A stretch of DNA of 18,966 nucleotides, from the NCBI GenBank assembly GCA_002328745.1, contig DCVQ01000007.1:80792-99757 (forward strand), in the 5' to 3' direction. The DNA is from Actinobacteria bacterium UBA2184. Lineage in GTDB: Bacteria > Actinomycetota > Coriobacteriia > Anaerosomatales > Anaerosomataceae. This document shows, piece by piece, positions 7,429 through 13,275 of the stretch (its first letter is position 1; every line of letters starts with the position of its first letter). The position numbers and the translations under genes were made by a program. The notes under the pieces were generated by a model. That model saw only the letters and a list, made by a program, of their open reading frames with translations, had not been told where the DNA came from and did no database searches.

Positions 7429-7836
7429 TCAGAAGCTGAGCGTGATGGCCCGCCTGGGACAGGCTATCACGCACGCTTCGCAGTACACGCACTTGTCCTT
7501 GTCGAAGACCAGGGTCTGCGCCTCCGGATCCAGGGTGAGCGCATCGGGCTTGCAGACGGCCGTGCACAGCCCGCAGTCGACGCACTTCTCCGAGTCGAGC
7601 ACGATGTCGCTCGCCGCTTCGTTGACCGTGAGTCCCTGGCTCTCGAGGAACGCCACACCCGCAGCGTAGCTCTCCTTGTTCCCGGTGACCTCGAGGACCA
7701 TGCGGCCCTCCTGCGCCGGGTGGATCTGAGCGCGCAGGATGTTGGGCACCAGGTCGTAGTCCTTCACCAGGTGGTAGATGACCGGCTTCAGGGACTGCTG
7801 GGGCGGGAACGTGAGATCGAGTCTCTTGCGCGCCAT
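7429..7836 (-). CDS. NIL-domain ferredoxin, partner of the homocysteine biosynthesis protein
   Basis: The 135-residue protein joins an NIL domain (about 5-75, PNILRAQIHPAQEGRMVLEV region) to a two-cluster ferredoxin. The clusters are C85-x2-C88-x2-C91-x3-C95-P and C116-x2-C119-x2-C122-x3-C126-P, both intact for [4Fe-4S]. In Methanosarcina acetivorans the equivalent protein (MA1822) works with MA1821 to convert aspartate semialdehyde and sulfide to homocysteine. The same pair is adjacent here, two bases apart, with this gene second. The ATG at 7836 is the first in frame after the upstream stop and has GGGGAGG ten bases before it. It probably supplies electrons or sulfur-handling support to the sulfurtransferase. 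Confidence 0.92.
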   Translation of the reverse strand: MARKRLDLTFPPQQSLKPVIYHLVKDYDLVPNILRAQIHPAQEGRMVLEVTGNKESYAAGVAFLESQGLTVNEAASDIVLDSEKCVDCGLCTAVCKPDALTLDPEAQTLVFDKDKCVYCEACVIACPRRAITLSF

Positions 7837-7838
7837 GG

Positions 7839-9011
7839 CTAGATCGCCTCCCCTGTCTTGATCTGGAGCGGCTTCTGCGACTGGCTGCCGACCTGCGGCA
7901 GCAGCTGCAGCGGCTGCGTGATGGCGAAACGTTCCTCGAGGATCCACCGCTTGAGCTCGGCGGCGATCGCCCGCGCCTTCGGCAGCGAGCTGATCGGCCC
8001 GGTCGGCACCTTCTTGCCCGAAACCTCGATCTCGCCGCTGCGCAGCTGCTCGAACGTCACCGTCCCGAGCGCCGGGCGCGAACGGTGCTGCACCCCGTAG
8101 TCGTAGATCGTCGCGGTGAGGTCGGCGTCGGTGAGTGCGAGCGTCGCCGCGATGTCCTCGTCGAGCACGGGGATCGGCACGCCGATGCCGACGAAGGCCG
8201 ACGTCCCGTAGCCGGCGATGGTCGCCGCCGAGAAGAAGTCGGGGCTCGCCTGCTTGAGGTCGGCGATGACCGCGAGCGTACCCGCGGGCCGCACCGGGAC
8301 CCCGTTGGCGTCGCGATCGGTGTGCGGGTTGTGTTGCGTCCCCTCCCAGGCCACATAGCCCGGCGCTCCGGCCACGAAGATGCGCGAGCCGACGCCGATC
8401 GTGCGGTACGTCGGGTCGTTCAGCAGCGGCGAGAGCGCGCCGGCCGAGCAGTAGGTCGCGTTGCCGAGCCTCGGCAGCAGCGTCCCGAGGTAGGTATAGA
8501 GCGCGCGATCGGTGGAGTTCACGGCCACCGCGTAGTTCTGGTACGCGTTGCGCGGATTGAAGAAGTACGCCTGGTTGAGGTCATCGAGAGTCACCCACGT
8601 GTCGATCTCGGTGCGCGGATAGCAGTCCGTGCCCGGGCTCGATGCGCGCAGGCGCACGGCGCGTCCCCGCAGCAGGTCCTCGATCACGTGGGCGCCGCCG
8701 TACTCGGCCCCGCGCACCCGGCTCGGCTCGGTGACGCCGAGGTACGTGTCGACCGCGGCGAGACCGCCGTAGGCGGCCACGTCGTTGAGCGCGATCTCGG
8801 CCATGCGGATCGGCGGGTCGCTGTGCCCGAAATTGAGCACGACTCCCGACGAACACATCGGGCCGAACGTCCCGGTGGTCACCACGTCGACGCGCTTGGC
8901 CGCCGCGCTCAGGCCCTCGTCGGCCGCGAGCGCCGCGAACTCCTCGGCGGTGAACACGACCGCCTCGCCGCTCGCGATGCGCGCGTTTATCTCGTCCCAG
9001 CTCTTCGCCAT
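7839..9011 (-). CDS. L-aspartate semialdehyde sulfurtransferase-type homocysteine biosynthesis protein (HcyBio/DUF39)
   Basis: A 390-residue member of the HcyBio family. The characterised archaeal member MA1821 makes homocysteine from aspartate semialdehyde, bypassing homoserine-based sulfhydrylation. Two cysteines reported as functional there (C54 and C131, from memory) have equivalents at C53 in GTFGPMCSSG and C130 in SSPGTDCYPR. Other family-like stretches are VDTYLGVTEP, GAEYGGAHVIEDLL and VAGAPGYVAWEGTQHNP. No C-terminal CBS domains are present, so this is the short form. The ATG at 9011 has GGAGG six bases upstream, just below the T-box terminator; longer in-frame starts would lie inside the leader. 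First gene of the methionine operon, followed by the ferredoxin and metH. Confidence 0.92.
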   Translation of the reverse strand: MAKSWDEINARIASGEAVVFTAEEFAALAADEGLSAAAKRVDVVTTGTFGPMCSSGVVLNFGHSDPPIRMAEIALNDVAAYGGLAAVDTYLGVTEPSRVRGAEYGGAHVIEDLLRGRAVRLRASSPGTDCYPRTEIDTWVTLDDLNQAYFFNPRNAYQNYAVAVNSTDRALYTYLGTLLPRLGNATYCSAGALSPLLNDPTYRTIGVGSRIFVAGAPGYVAWEGTQHNPHTDRDANGVPVRPAGTLAVIADLKQASPDFFSAATIAGYGTSAFVGIGVPIPVLDEDIAATLALTDADLTATIYDYGVQHRSRPALGTVTFEQLRSGEIEVSGKKVPTGPISSLPKARAIAAELKRWILEERFAITQPLQLLPQVGSQSQKPLQIKTGEAI

Positions 9012-9029
9012 CACATGCCTCCAGACACG

Positions 9030-9073
9030 AAAAAACACCTCCCGCCCGGACTGTTCGTCAGGGCGAAAGGCGC
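9030..9073 (-). terminator. T-box intrinsic terminator
   Basis: The minus strand can pair GCGCCTTTCGCCC (9073-9061) with GGGCGGGAGGTGT (9047-9035), allowing G-U pairs, around a 13-base loop. A run of six T follows at 9035-9030. It ends 18 bases before the sulfurtransferase start and competes with the antiterminator. Confidence 0.9.
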
Positions 9074-9373
9074 TGCTTTGGCGTCTTCCGCGGTACCACC
9101 CGACTTCGCCGCGATTCCCTCGCGGCCTCTTCTCGAGCACGGGACCGGTGGTGGTTTCCGGCGGGCGGGACTTCGCCGGATGTCCGATGCTCTCGAGCCC
9201 ATGATAACGGGGGCCTCCGTCCGGCATTACTCCGCGCGATACGCGTTTCCTCCGGATGCCTCCGGGGCCATGTTCCGCGCCTCTTCGGGTACCGGCTCTC
9301 AGCTTCTCCGGCTCTCTGTGACCCTACTGGATGCGCGTACTCATCCCCATCGACGGCGTCGTGCTATCGATTT
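9030..9373 (-). promoter_or_regulatory. T-box leader, methionine-specific (AUG specifier)
   Basis: All landmarks of a transcription-attenuating T-box are present. The specifier loop has GATGAGTA on its 5' side and GGAACATGG on its 3' side, closed by GGGG/CCCC below and CGCGC/GCGCG above. The specifier triplet is AUG at 9271-9269, followed by the expected purine. The distal stem I repeats AGAGAGCCGG (9317-9308) and GAGAGCCGG (9300-9292) are intact. Stem III is GCCGCG/CGCGGC around 9127-9106. The T-box sequence GGGTGGTACCGCGG covers 9101-9088, and its UGGU bulge fits an ACCA acceptor end, i.e. discriminator A. A terminator hairpin follows. Uncharged tRNA-Met should stabilise the antiterminator and switch on the methionine operon. 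Confidence 0.94.
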
Positions 9374-9379
9374 CCCGTC

Positions 9380-9408
9380 AGGGTACGGGGCAGGTGCCCG
9401 CGTGTCAA
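9380..9408 (-). promoter_or_regulatory. Promoter of the T-box methionine operon
   Basis: A perfect -35 hexamer TTGACA (9408-9403) is followed after exactly 17 bases by TACCCT (9385-9380), three of six -10 matches. Transcription would start near 9373, just ahead of stem I of the T-box. It lies 21 bases beyond the Nudix stop, so the leader does not depend on read-through from that gene. Confidence 0.65.
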
Positions 9409-9429
9409 CCCGCGAAGGCCATCGTACCG

Positions 9430-9861
9430 CTACCGTCGCGCGAGAAGGTCGAGCGCGTCCGCGACGATGAGGTGGTGGTCGAACGCGAGCGGTGGCAGCT
9501 CGTCGGCGGCGAACCACCGTGCCTCCGCCGCATCGTCGCCGCCGTGCACCCGCGCTTCCCCTGCAAGCGCAGCGAGGTACACCGCCGAGACGGTCCACCC
9601 GCGAGGGTCGCGGCCCGGTTCTCCGTACACGCCGACGAGTTCGAGCACGCCGGCGTACGCGAGACCCGTCTCTTCCTCGAGCTCGCGTCTCGCCGCGTCT
9701 TCGGGACGCTCGCCCTCATCCACGAAGCCCCCGGGGAGCGCCCACAGGCCCTCGAACGGCTCGTGGCCGCGCCGGATGAGCAGCACGCACGGCTCATCGC
9801 CGGCGACGATCGCAACGACATCGGCGGTGAGAGCGGGGCGTGGATACTCGCAGTGAGGCAT
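9430..9861 (-). CDS. Nudix hydrolase, ADP-ribose pyrophosphatase-like
   Basis: Hydrolyses a nucleoside diphosphate linked to another group. The 143-residue protein has a complete Nudix box: G45-x5-E51-x7-R59-E60-L61-x-E63-E64-x-G66-L67, within PGGFVDEGERPEDAARRELE. Upstream is VLLIRRGHEPFEGLWALPGG and downstream GVYGEPGRDPRGWTVSAVYLA, a layout usual in the ADP-ribose pyrophosphatase group (COG1051). The exact substrate cannot be read from the sequence. The ATG at 9861 has AGGGAC directly upstream and a GCTACACT element (9875-9868) seven bases before it, so the transcript may be almost leaderless. It is divergent from the EamA permease. Confidence 0.9.
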   Translation of the reverse strand: MPHCEYPRPALTADVVAIVAGDEPCVLLIRRGHEPFEGLWALPGGFVDEGERPEDAARRELEEETGLAYAGVLELVGVYGEPGRDPRGWTVSAVYLAALAGEARVHGGDDAAEARWFAADELPPLAFDHHLIVADALDLLARR

Positions 9862-9901
9862 GTCCCTGAGTGTAGCGCCTCGGCCACCGACCCGCAGGAT
9901 G

Positions 9902-9930
9902 ATGACGGCACGCGGCCGCTCGGCTAGACT
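9902..9930 (+). promoter_or_regulatory. Candidate promoter of the EamA permease
   Basis: ATGACG (9902-9907, four of six matches to TTGACA) is separated by 17 bases from TAGACT (9925-9930, four of six), which is preceded by GC as in the window's other GCTAnnnT elements. The start of transcription would be near 9937, some 20 bases before the GTG start. Confidence 0.5.
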
Positions 9931-9957
9931 GTCGCTCTCACCTGAAGAGGAGTGCCC

Positions 9958-10959
9958 GTGCCGCTCAACCCGCTCCGCTGGCCGCGTCGTGCCAAAGTGG
10001 TCCTCGCCTTCGCCGCCCTCTATACCGTCTGGGGCTCCACCTACCTCGCCATTCGGATCGGGCTCACGGCCGATCTGCCTCCCGCGCTCTTCGCCGGTCT
10101 GCGGCTGGTGCCCGCGGGCCTCCTGCTCCTCGGGTTCTCCCGATTGCGCGGCATCTCGCTGGCCATCCGCTTCGACCAGTACCGCATCATCGCGGTTGTC
10201 GGCATCCTGCTGCTCGTGGGCGGCATGTACTCCACCTTCCTGTCCGAGCGGGTCATCCCGTCGGGGCTGGCCGCGCTCGTCGTGGCGCTGCTCCCGCTGT
10301 GGGTCGCGCTCGCCGAGTCGCTGCTCCCCGACATGGACCGCCCCAGCGCACGAGGCTACGTGGGGCTCGTGGTGGGCTTCGCGGGGCTCGCGATCCTCGT
10401 GTGGCCGCGACTCACCGGCATCAGCGGCTCGCCCGCGCAGCTCGCAGGAATGGGCATCCAGATGCTTGGAACATGGCTGTGGGCGACCGGCTCGATCATC
10501 AGCAAGCGCCGTCCGGTCGCGGTCGACGCGCTGGTGGCCACCGGCTACGAGATGCTCACCGCCGGAGGCGTGCTGCTGCTGTTCGGCACGCTCGCCGGCC
10601 AGTGGCCCTCACTGCACTTCACCGCGGCGGGCCTCGGCGCCCTCGTGTACCTGATCATCATGGGCTCGTGCGTCGCCTTCACGGCGTTCGTGTGGCTGCT
10701 GAAGCACGTCCCGGCATCGAAGGTGATGACGTACGCGTACGTGAACCCGGTGATCGCGGTCTTTCTCGGGTGGACCGCGGGAAGGCTCGGGCTGGTTCCC
10801 CCCGAGCCGATCGACGCCTGGGTGCTCGTGGGCATGTCCGTCATCGTCGCCGGCGTCGCGCTGACCACGAGCGCACCCACACGTACCGCCGTGCGAGACG
10901 CCGCGGTGCCCGCCGCGGCTCCGGAGGCGGCGCTCGCCGAGGTCTCGGCCGATATCTGA
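9958..10959 (+). CDS. EamA/DMT-family permease
   Basis: An integral inner-membrane protein of about 333 residues with roughly ten hydrophobic segments in two EamA repeats, the drug/metabolite transporter superfamily (RhaT/YedA type). The N-terminal segment LYTVWGSTYLAIRIGL is typical of the first helix, and the second half carries the family's LKHVPASKVMTYAYVNPVIAVFLGW signature. A short alanine-rich hydrophilic tail follows. The substrate cannot be predicted; amino acid or metabolite export is common in the family. The GTG at 9958 is preferred over the GTG at 9952 because AGGAG (9948-9952) is then five bases upstream. It is divergent from the Nudix gene. Confidence 0.9.
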   Translation: MPLNPLRWPRRAKVVLAFAALYTVWGSTYLAIRIGLTADLPPALFAGLRLVPAGLLLLGFSRLRGISLAIRFDQYRIIAVVGILLLVGGMYSTFLSERVIPSGLAALVVALLPLWVALAESLLPDMDRPSARGYVGLVVGFAGLAILVWPRLTGISGSPAQLAGMGIQMLGTWLWATGSIISKRRPVAVDALVATGYEMLTAGGVLLLFGTLAGQWPSLHFTAAGLGALVYLIIMGSCVAFTAFVWLLKHVPASKVMTYAYVNPVIAVFLGWTAGRLGLVPPEPIDAWVLVGMSVIVAGVALTTSAPTRTAVRDAAVPAAAPEAALAEVSADI

Positions 10960-11025
10960 CGCCGCGGGACTCTCCACGGCATCTCCACGGCCTGCGCACC
11001 CGGGCGTCACAGGCCCCGGGGATAC

Positions 11026-11060
11026 TCATCTCGTGCCCCACGAAAGGAGACACGAGATGA
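11026..11060 (+). repeat. Perfect 10-bp inverted repeat enclosing a ribosome binding site
   Basis: TCATCTCGTG (11026-11035) and CACGAGATGA (11051-11060) are exact reverse complements separated by 15 bases. The loop contains the Shine-Dalgarno AAAGGAGA (11043-11050), and the downstream arm includes the ATG (11057-11059) of the SHOCT gene. It may be an mRNA hairpin controlling translation, or a protein-binding palindrome. Confidence 0.6.
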
Positions 11061-11374
11061 TACAGACATTCGCACCCCGCATGGCGCCCGGCACCCGCGA
11101 CATGATCGTCGGGACCCACATGGCGGACGGCTTCGGCGGATACGGCGCGCTGTGGATGATCGGCCTGGTGGTTCTGGGCGCGCTCATCGCCGCGCTCGTC
11201 ATCTGGCTCGTCACACGCGGCAGGTCGCACCCGGTGGCCGCCAACCCGCAGGCGCCCGGCGTCCCCGTCTCGCCCGCCTCGGATACCGCTCTCGACATCG
11301 CCCGCCAGCGTCTCGCTCGCGGCGAGATCGATCCGGAGCAGTACACGGCGATCGTGACGGCGCTCAAGTCGTAG
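11057..11374 (+). CDS. Small membrane protein with C-terminal SHOCT domain
   Basis: The 105-residue protein has a short N-terminal stretch, one membrane segment (about 31-53, ALWMIGLVVLGALIAALVIW), a proline-rich linker and a SHOCT domain at the C terminus (about 77-105). The SHOCT domain is recognisable from LDIARQRLARGEIDPEQYTAIVTAL, the L-x-x-R-x-A-x-G-E-I-x-x-E-x-Y pattern. SHOCT domains are short helical oligomerisation modules found at the ends of many unrelated proteins, so the molecular role is not predictable. The ATG at 11057 has AAAGGAGA six bases before it and is preferred over the in-frame GTG at 11033, which lacks a binding site. The upstream inverted repeat is described separately. 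Confidence 0.82.
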   Translation: MIQTFAPRMAPGTRDMIVGTHMADGFGGYGALWMIGLVVLGALIAALVIWLVTRGRSHPVAANPQAPGVPVSPASDTALDIARQRLARGEIDPEQYTAIVTALKS

Positions 11375-11412
11375 CTTCGAGGAACCTCTTCCTCCCCCTC
11401 CCCCCTCGCACG

Positions 11413-11444
11413 CGGAGCGGGACCGGCTCGCCGGTCCCGCTCCG
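11413..11444. terminator. Strong hairpin between convergent genes
   Basis: A perfect 14-bp stem (CGGAGCGGGACCGG, 11413-11426, with its complement at 11431-11444) has a four-base loop CTCG. It lies between the stops of the SHOCT gene and the phosphoglycerate-mutase-family gene. Neither side has a T run, so it would be a GC-only, bidirectional terminator or a 3'-end stabiliser. Confidence 0.6.
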
Positions 11445-11473
11445 TAGCGTTGCTGGCCGAGAGGAGCCCCCCG

Positions 11474-12655
11474 CTACCCGAGCAGGAGCGACATCACGTC
11501 CCTGCCGGGATCCACGAGCAGACCGGTGGACTGCGCCGCCACTTCGTGGAACGCGCTGCCTTCGTTGGCAGCGACGCCGGGACCGGCCAGCACGAACGGC
11601 ACCGGCTCGCCGACGTGGGTCTTGAGCGCGATGGGCGTGGGATGGTCCGGCATCGCCAGCACGCGCAGCTCGCCGAGCCGATCGCGAAGCACGCTCACGA
11701 TCTCGCGGTCGATCGCTTCGATCGCTTCGATCTTGCCGGCGATGTCGCCCGCGTGACCTTCCTCGTCCGGCGCCTCCACGTGCACGATGACGAGGTCGTG
11801 GTCATCGAGTGCGACGAGGGCGCCTTCGATCTGCCCGCGGTAGTCGTTGTCGGCGCCATCGGTGACCCCGGGTATAGCCAGACGCTCGATGCCGAACAGC
11901 ACGGCGAGGCCGTTCAGCAGGTCCACGCCTGAGGTCAGGGCCGCGCGCACGCCGCGCACGTCGGCGAACGGACGCAGTCCCTGCGGCGCGGCGCCCGGCC
12001 AGAACGGCCAGATGTCGGTGGCCGGCAGGTCACCCCGCTCGGCGCGGACGGCGTTGACCTCCGAGCGAGCCAGAACCGGCCGCGCTCGCTCCATGAGGTC
12101 GAGCAGCACCTCCGCCCCGGACCCGTCAGGGACCTTGCCCTCGATGGACTGGTCGCTGATGTCGTGCGGCGGCGTGTACGCGGCTTCGAGCAGCTCCGGA
12201 TGTCCCTTCACGACCAGGATATGCCGGTACGCCACACCAGGATGGAAGCGGAACGTGTCGTTACCGAGCGCCTCGCCGAGCTCGGCGACGATCGCGCGCG
12301 ACTCCTCCGTGCGGATGTGCCCGCACGAGTAGGACGCCATGACGTCGTTCTCGATGTGCACGAGGTTCAGCCGCAGCGCGATCTCGTCGGGTGCGAGCGA
12401 GATGCCGAGGCTCGCCGCCTCGATCGCTCCCCGGCCGACGTAGTCGGCGACCGGGTCGTAGCCGAGGATCGACGTGCACGCCGCCGAGGACGACGGCTCC
12501 GCGCCGAGAGGCACCGTCTGCGCGAGGCCGAGCATCCCGGCGGCGGCCAGGGCGTCGAGGTTGGGCGTGTGAGCGGCGTCGAGCGTGGTCCGCGAGCCGA
12601 GTTCCTCGAGCGGCCATCCCGCGGCCCCATCGAGTATGAGTACCACGTACTTCAT
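11474..12655 (-). CDS. Cofactor-independent phosphoglycerate mutase-family enzyme (ApgM or homoserine kinase type)
   Basis: A 393-residue metalloenzyme of the alkaline-phosphatase-like ApgM group. Seen are LILDGAAG with metal ligand D9, the catalytic serine region EPSSSAACTSILGYDP (53-68; S56 by alignment), GRGAIEAASLG, FHPGVAYRHILVV, TPPHDISDQ, HVEAPDEEGHAGD and the C-terminal metal site MPDHPTPIALKTH. Archaeal-type ApgM interconverts 3- and 2-phosphoglycerate. A closely related family (TIGR02535) was proposed, and later supported for some bacteria, as an alternative homoserine kinase for threonine synthesis. The usual GSD at the serine is SSS here. Threonine synthase lies 3 kb away and no ThrB is seen, so the kinase role is plausible but unproven. 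The ATG at 12655 has AAGGGG seven bases upstream. Confidence 0.85.
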   Translation of the reverse strand: MKYVVLILDGAAGWPLEELGSRTTLDAAHTPNLDALAAAGMLGLAQTVPLGAEPSSSAACTSILGYDPVADYVGRGAIEAASLGISLAPDEIALRLNLVHIENDVMASYSCGHIRTEESRAIVAELGEALGNDTFRFHPGVAYRHILVVKGHPELLEAAYTPPHDISDQSIEGKVPDGSGAEVLLDLMERARPVLARSEVNAVRAERGDLPATDIWPFWPGAAPQGLRPFADVRGVRAALTSGVDLLNGLAVLFGIERLAIPGVTDGADNDYRGQIEGALVALDDHDLVIVHVEAPDEEGHAGDIAGKIEAIEAIDREIVSVLRDRLGELRVLAMPDHPTPIALKTHVGEPVPFVLAGPGVAANEGSAFHEVAAQSTGLLVDPGRDVMSLLLG

Positions 12656-12687
12656 GCTCGCCCCTTCCGCCGGCTGCCAGCGGTAGA

Positions 12688-12716
12688 ATCGTACCTGTCG
12701 CACCGTGTACGCACAA
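12688..12716 (-). promoter_or_regulatory. Candidate promoter of the ApgM-family gene
   Basis: On the minus strand TTGTGC (12716-12711) is followed after 17 bases by TACGAT (12693-12688). The opposite strand carries TAGAAT (12684-12689) overlapping it, which could serve the divergent acetyltransferase gene. The two -10 elements form the near-palindrome GGTAGAATCGTACC. Confidence 0.45.
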
Positions 12717-12737
12717 ACCCGGCCGGCTGGAGGCGCC

Positions 12738-13268
12738 ATGGATCTCGACGCGGGACTGCCGACGCTCGAAGGTGAGCGGGTGACGCTCCGCCCCCTCCGC
12801 AGGGAGGACGCCCGCGCCGTGCTGACGCTGCTCGCCCAGCCGCGCGTCCGCGAGTGGTTCGGGGCCTACGACACCCTGCGCCTCGAGCGTGACTTCTTCG
12901 ATCCCGCCTGGGCCTACACATACCTCGTGCTGGTGGAGGGCGAGGTCGCGGGGCTCATCCAGTTCCACGAGGTCCCCGACCCGGACTACAAGAGCGCCGG
13001 CATCGACATCCTGATGGGCGACGACTACCAGGACCGCGGCCTCGGCACCGACGCGCTCCGCACGGTCGTCCGGTACCTGATCCGCGTGCGCGGACACCAC
13101 CGGCTGACCATGGACCCGGCGACGGCGAACGGCCGCGCGATCCGCGCCTACGAGAAGGTCGGCTTCAAACCCGTCGGCGTCATGCGCCGCTACGAGCGAG
13201 CCGAGGACGGCAGCTGGCACGACGGACTGCTGCTCGACCTCCTGGCCGAGGAGTTCATCGAGGGATAG
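12738..13268 (+). CDS. GNAT-family N-acetyltransferase
   Basis: Transfers an acetyl group from acetyl-CoA to an amine. The 176-residue protein has the N-terminal strand VTLRPLRREDARAVLTLL, a central strand AGLIQFHEVPD, the acetyl-CoA loop YQDRGLGTDALRTVVRYL (97-114; R/Q-x-x-G-x-G/A pattern) and the closing NGRAIRAYEKVGFKPVGVMRRY (131-152). The layout, with VREWFG early and MDPATANGRAIRAYEK late, resembles the RimJ/RimL and aminoglycoside 6'-acetyltransferase AAC(6')-Ib-like branch. Resistance activity cannot be claimed from sequence alone. The ATG at 12738 is chosen because CTGGAGG ends five bases before it. It is divergent from the ApgM-family gene and converges with nhaA at a gap of seven bases. 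Confidence 0.9.
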   Translation: MDLDAGLPTLEGERVTLRPLRREDARAVLTLLAQPRVREWFGAYDTLRLERDFFDPAWAYTYLVLVEGEVAGLIQFHEVPDPDYKSAGIDILMGDDYQDRGLGTDALRTVVRYLIRVRGHHRLTMDPATANGRAIRAYEKVGFKPVGVMRRYERAEDGSWHDGLLLDLLAEEFIEG

Positions 13269-13275
13269 GCCCCGC

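Noticed and set aside
5328..7439. 703-residue plus-strand frame opposite metH
   Set aside because: The composition is biased to Arg, His, Gly and Ala, with no domain. The opposite strand encodes a complete MetH with its zinc and B12 motifs.
9012..9227. N-terminal extension of the sulfurtransferase to an upstream start
   Set aside because: The extension would translate the T-box antiterminator and terminator, and the ATG at 9011 has a good GGAGG.
9012..9429. SAM or cobalamin riboswitch ahead of the methionine operon
   Set aside because: Neither a SAM-I core nor a B12 box was found; every conserved element fits a T-box instead.
11033..11056. GTG start at 11033 for the SHOCT protein
   Set aside because: It has no ribosome binding site, and its added residues encode the actual Shine-Dalgarno of the ATG at 11057.
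12738..13268. Calling the acetyltransferase an antibiotic resistance gene
   Set aside because: The resemblance to AAC(6') enzymes is at the level of general layout. Many GNAT proteins share it, and substrate residues cannot be judged by eye.
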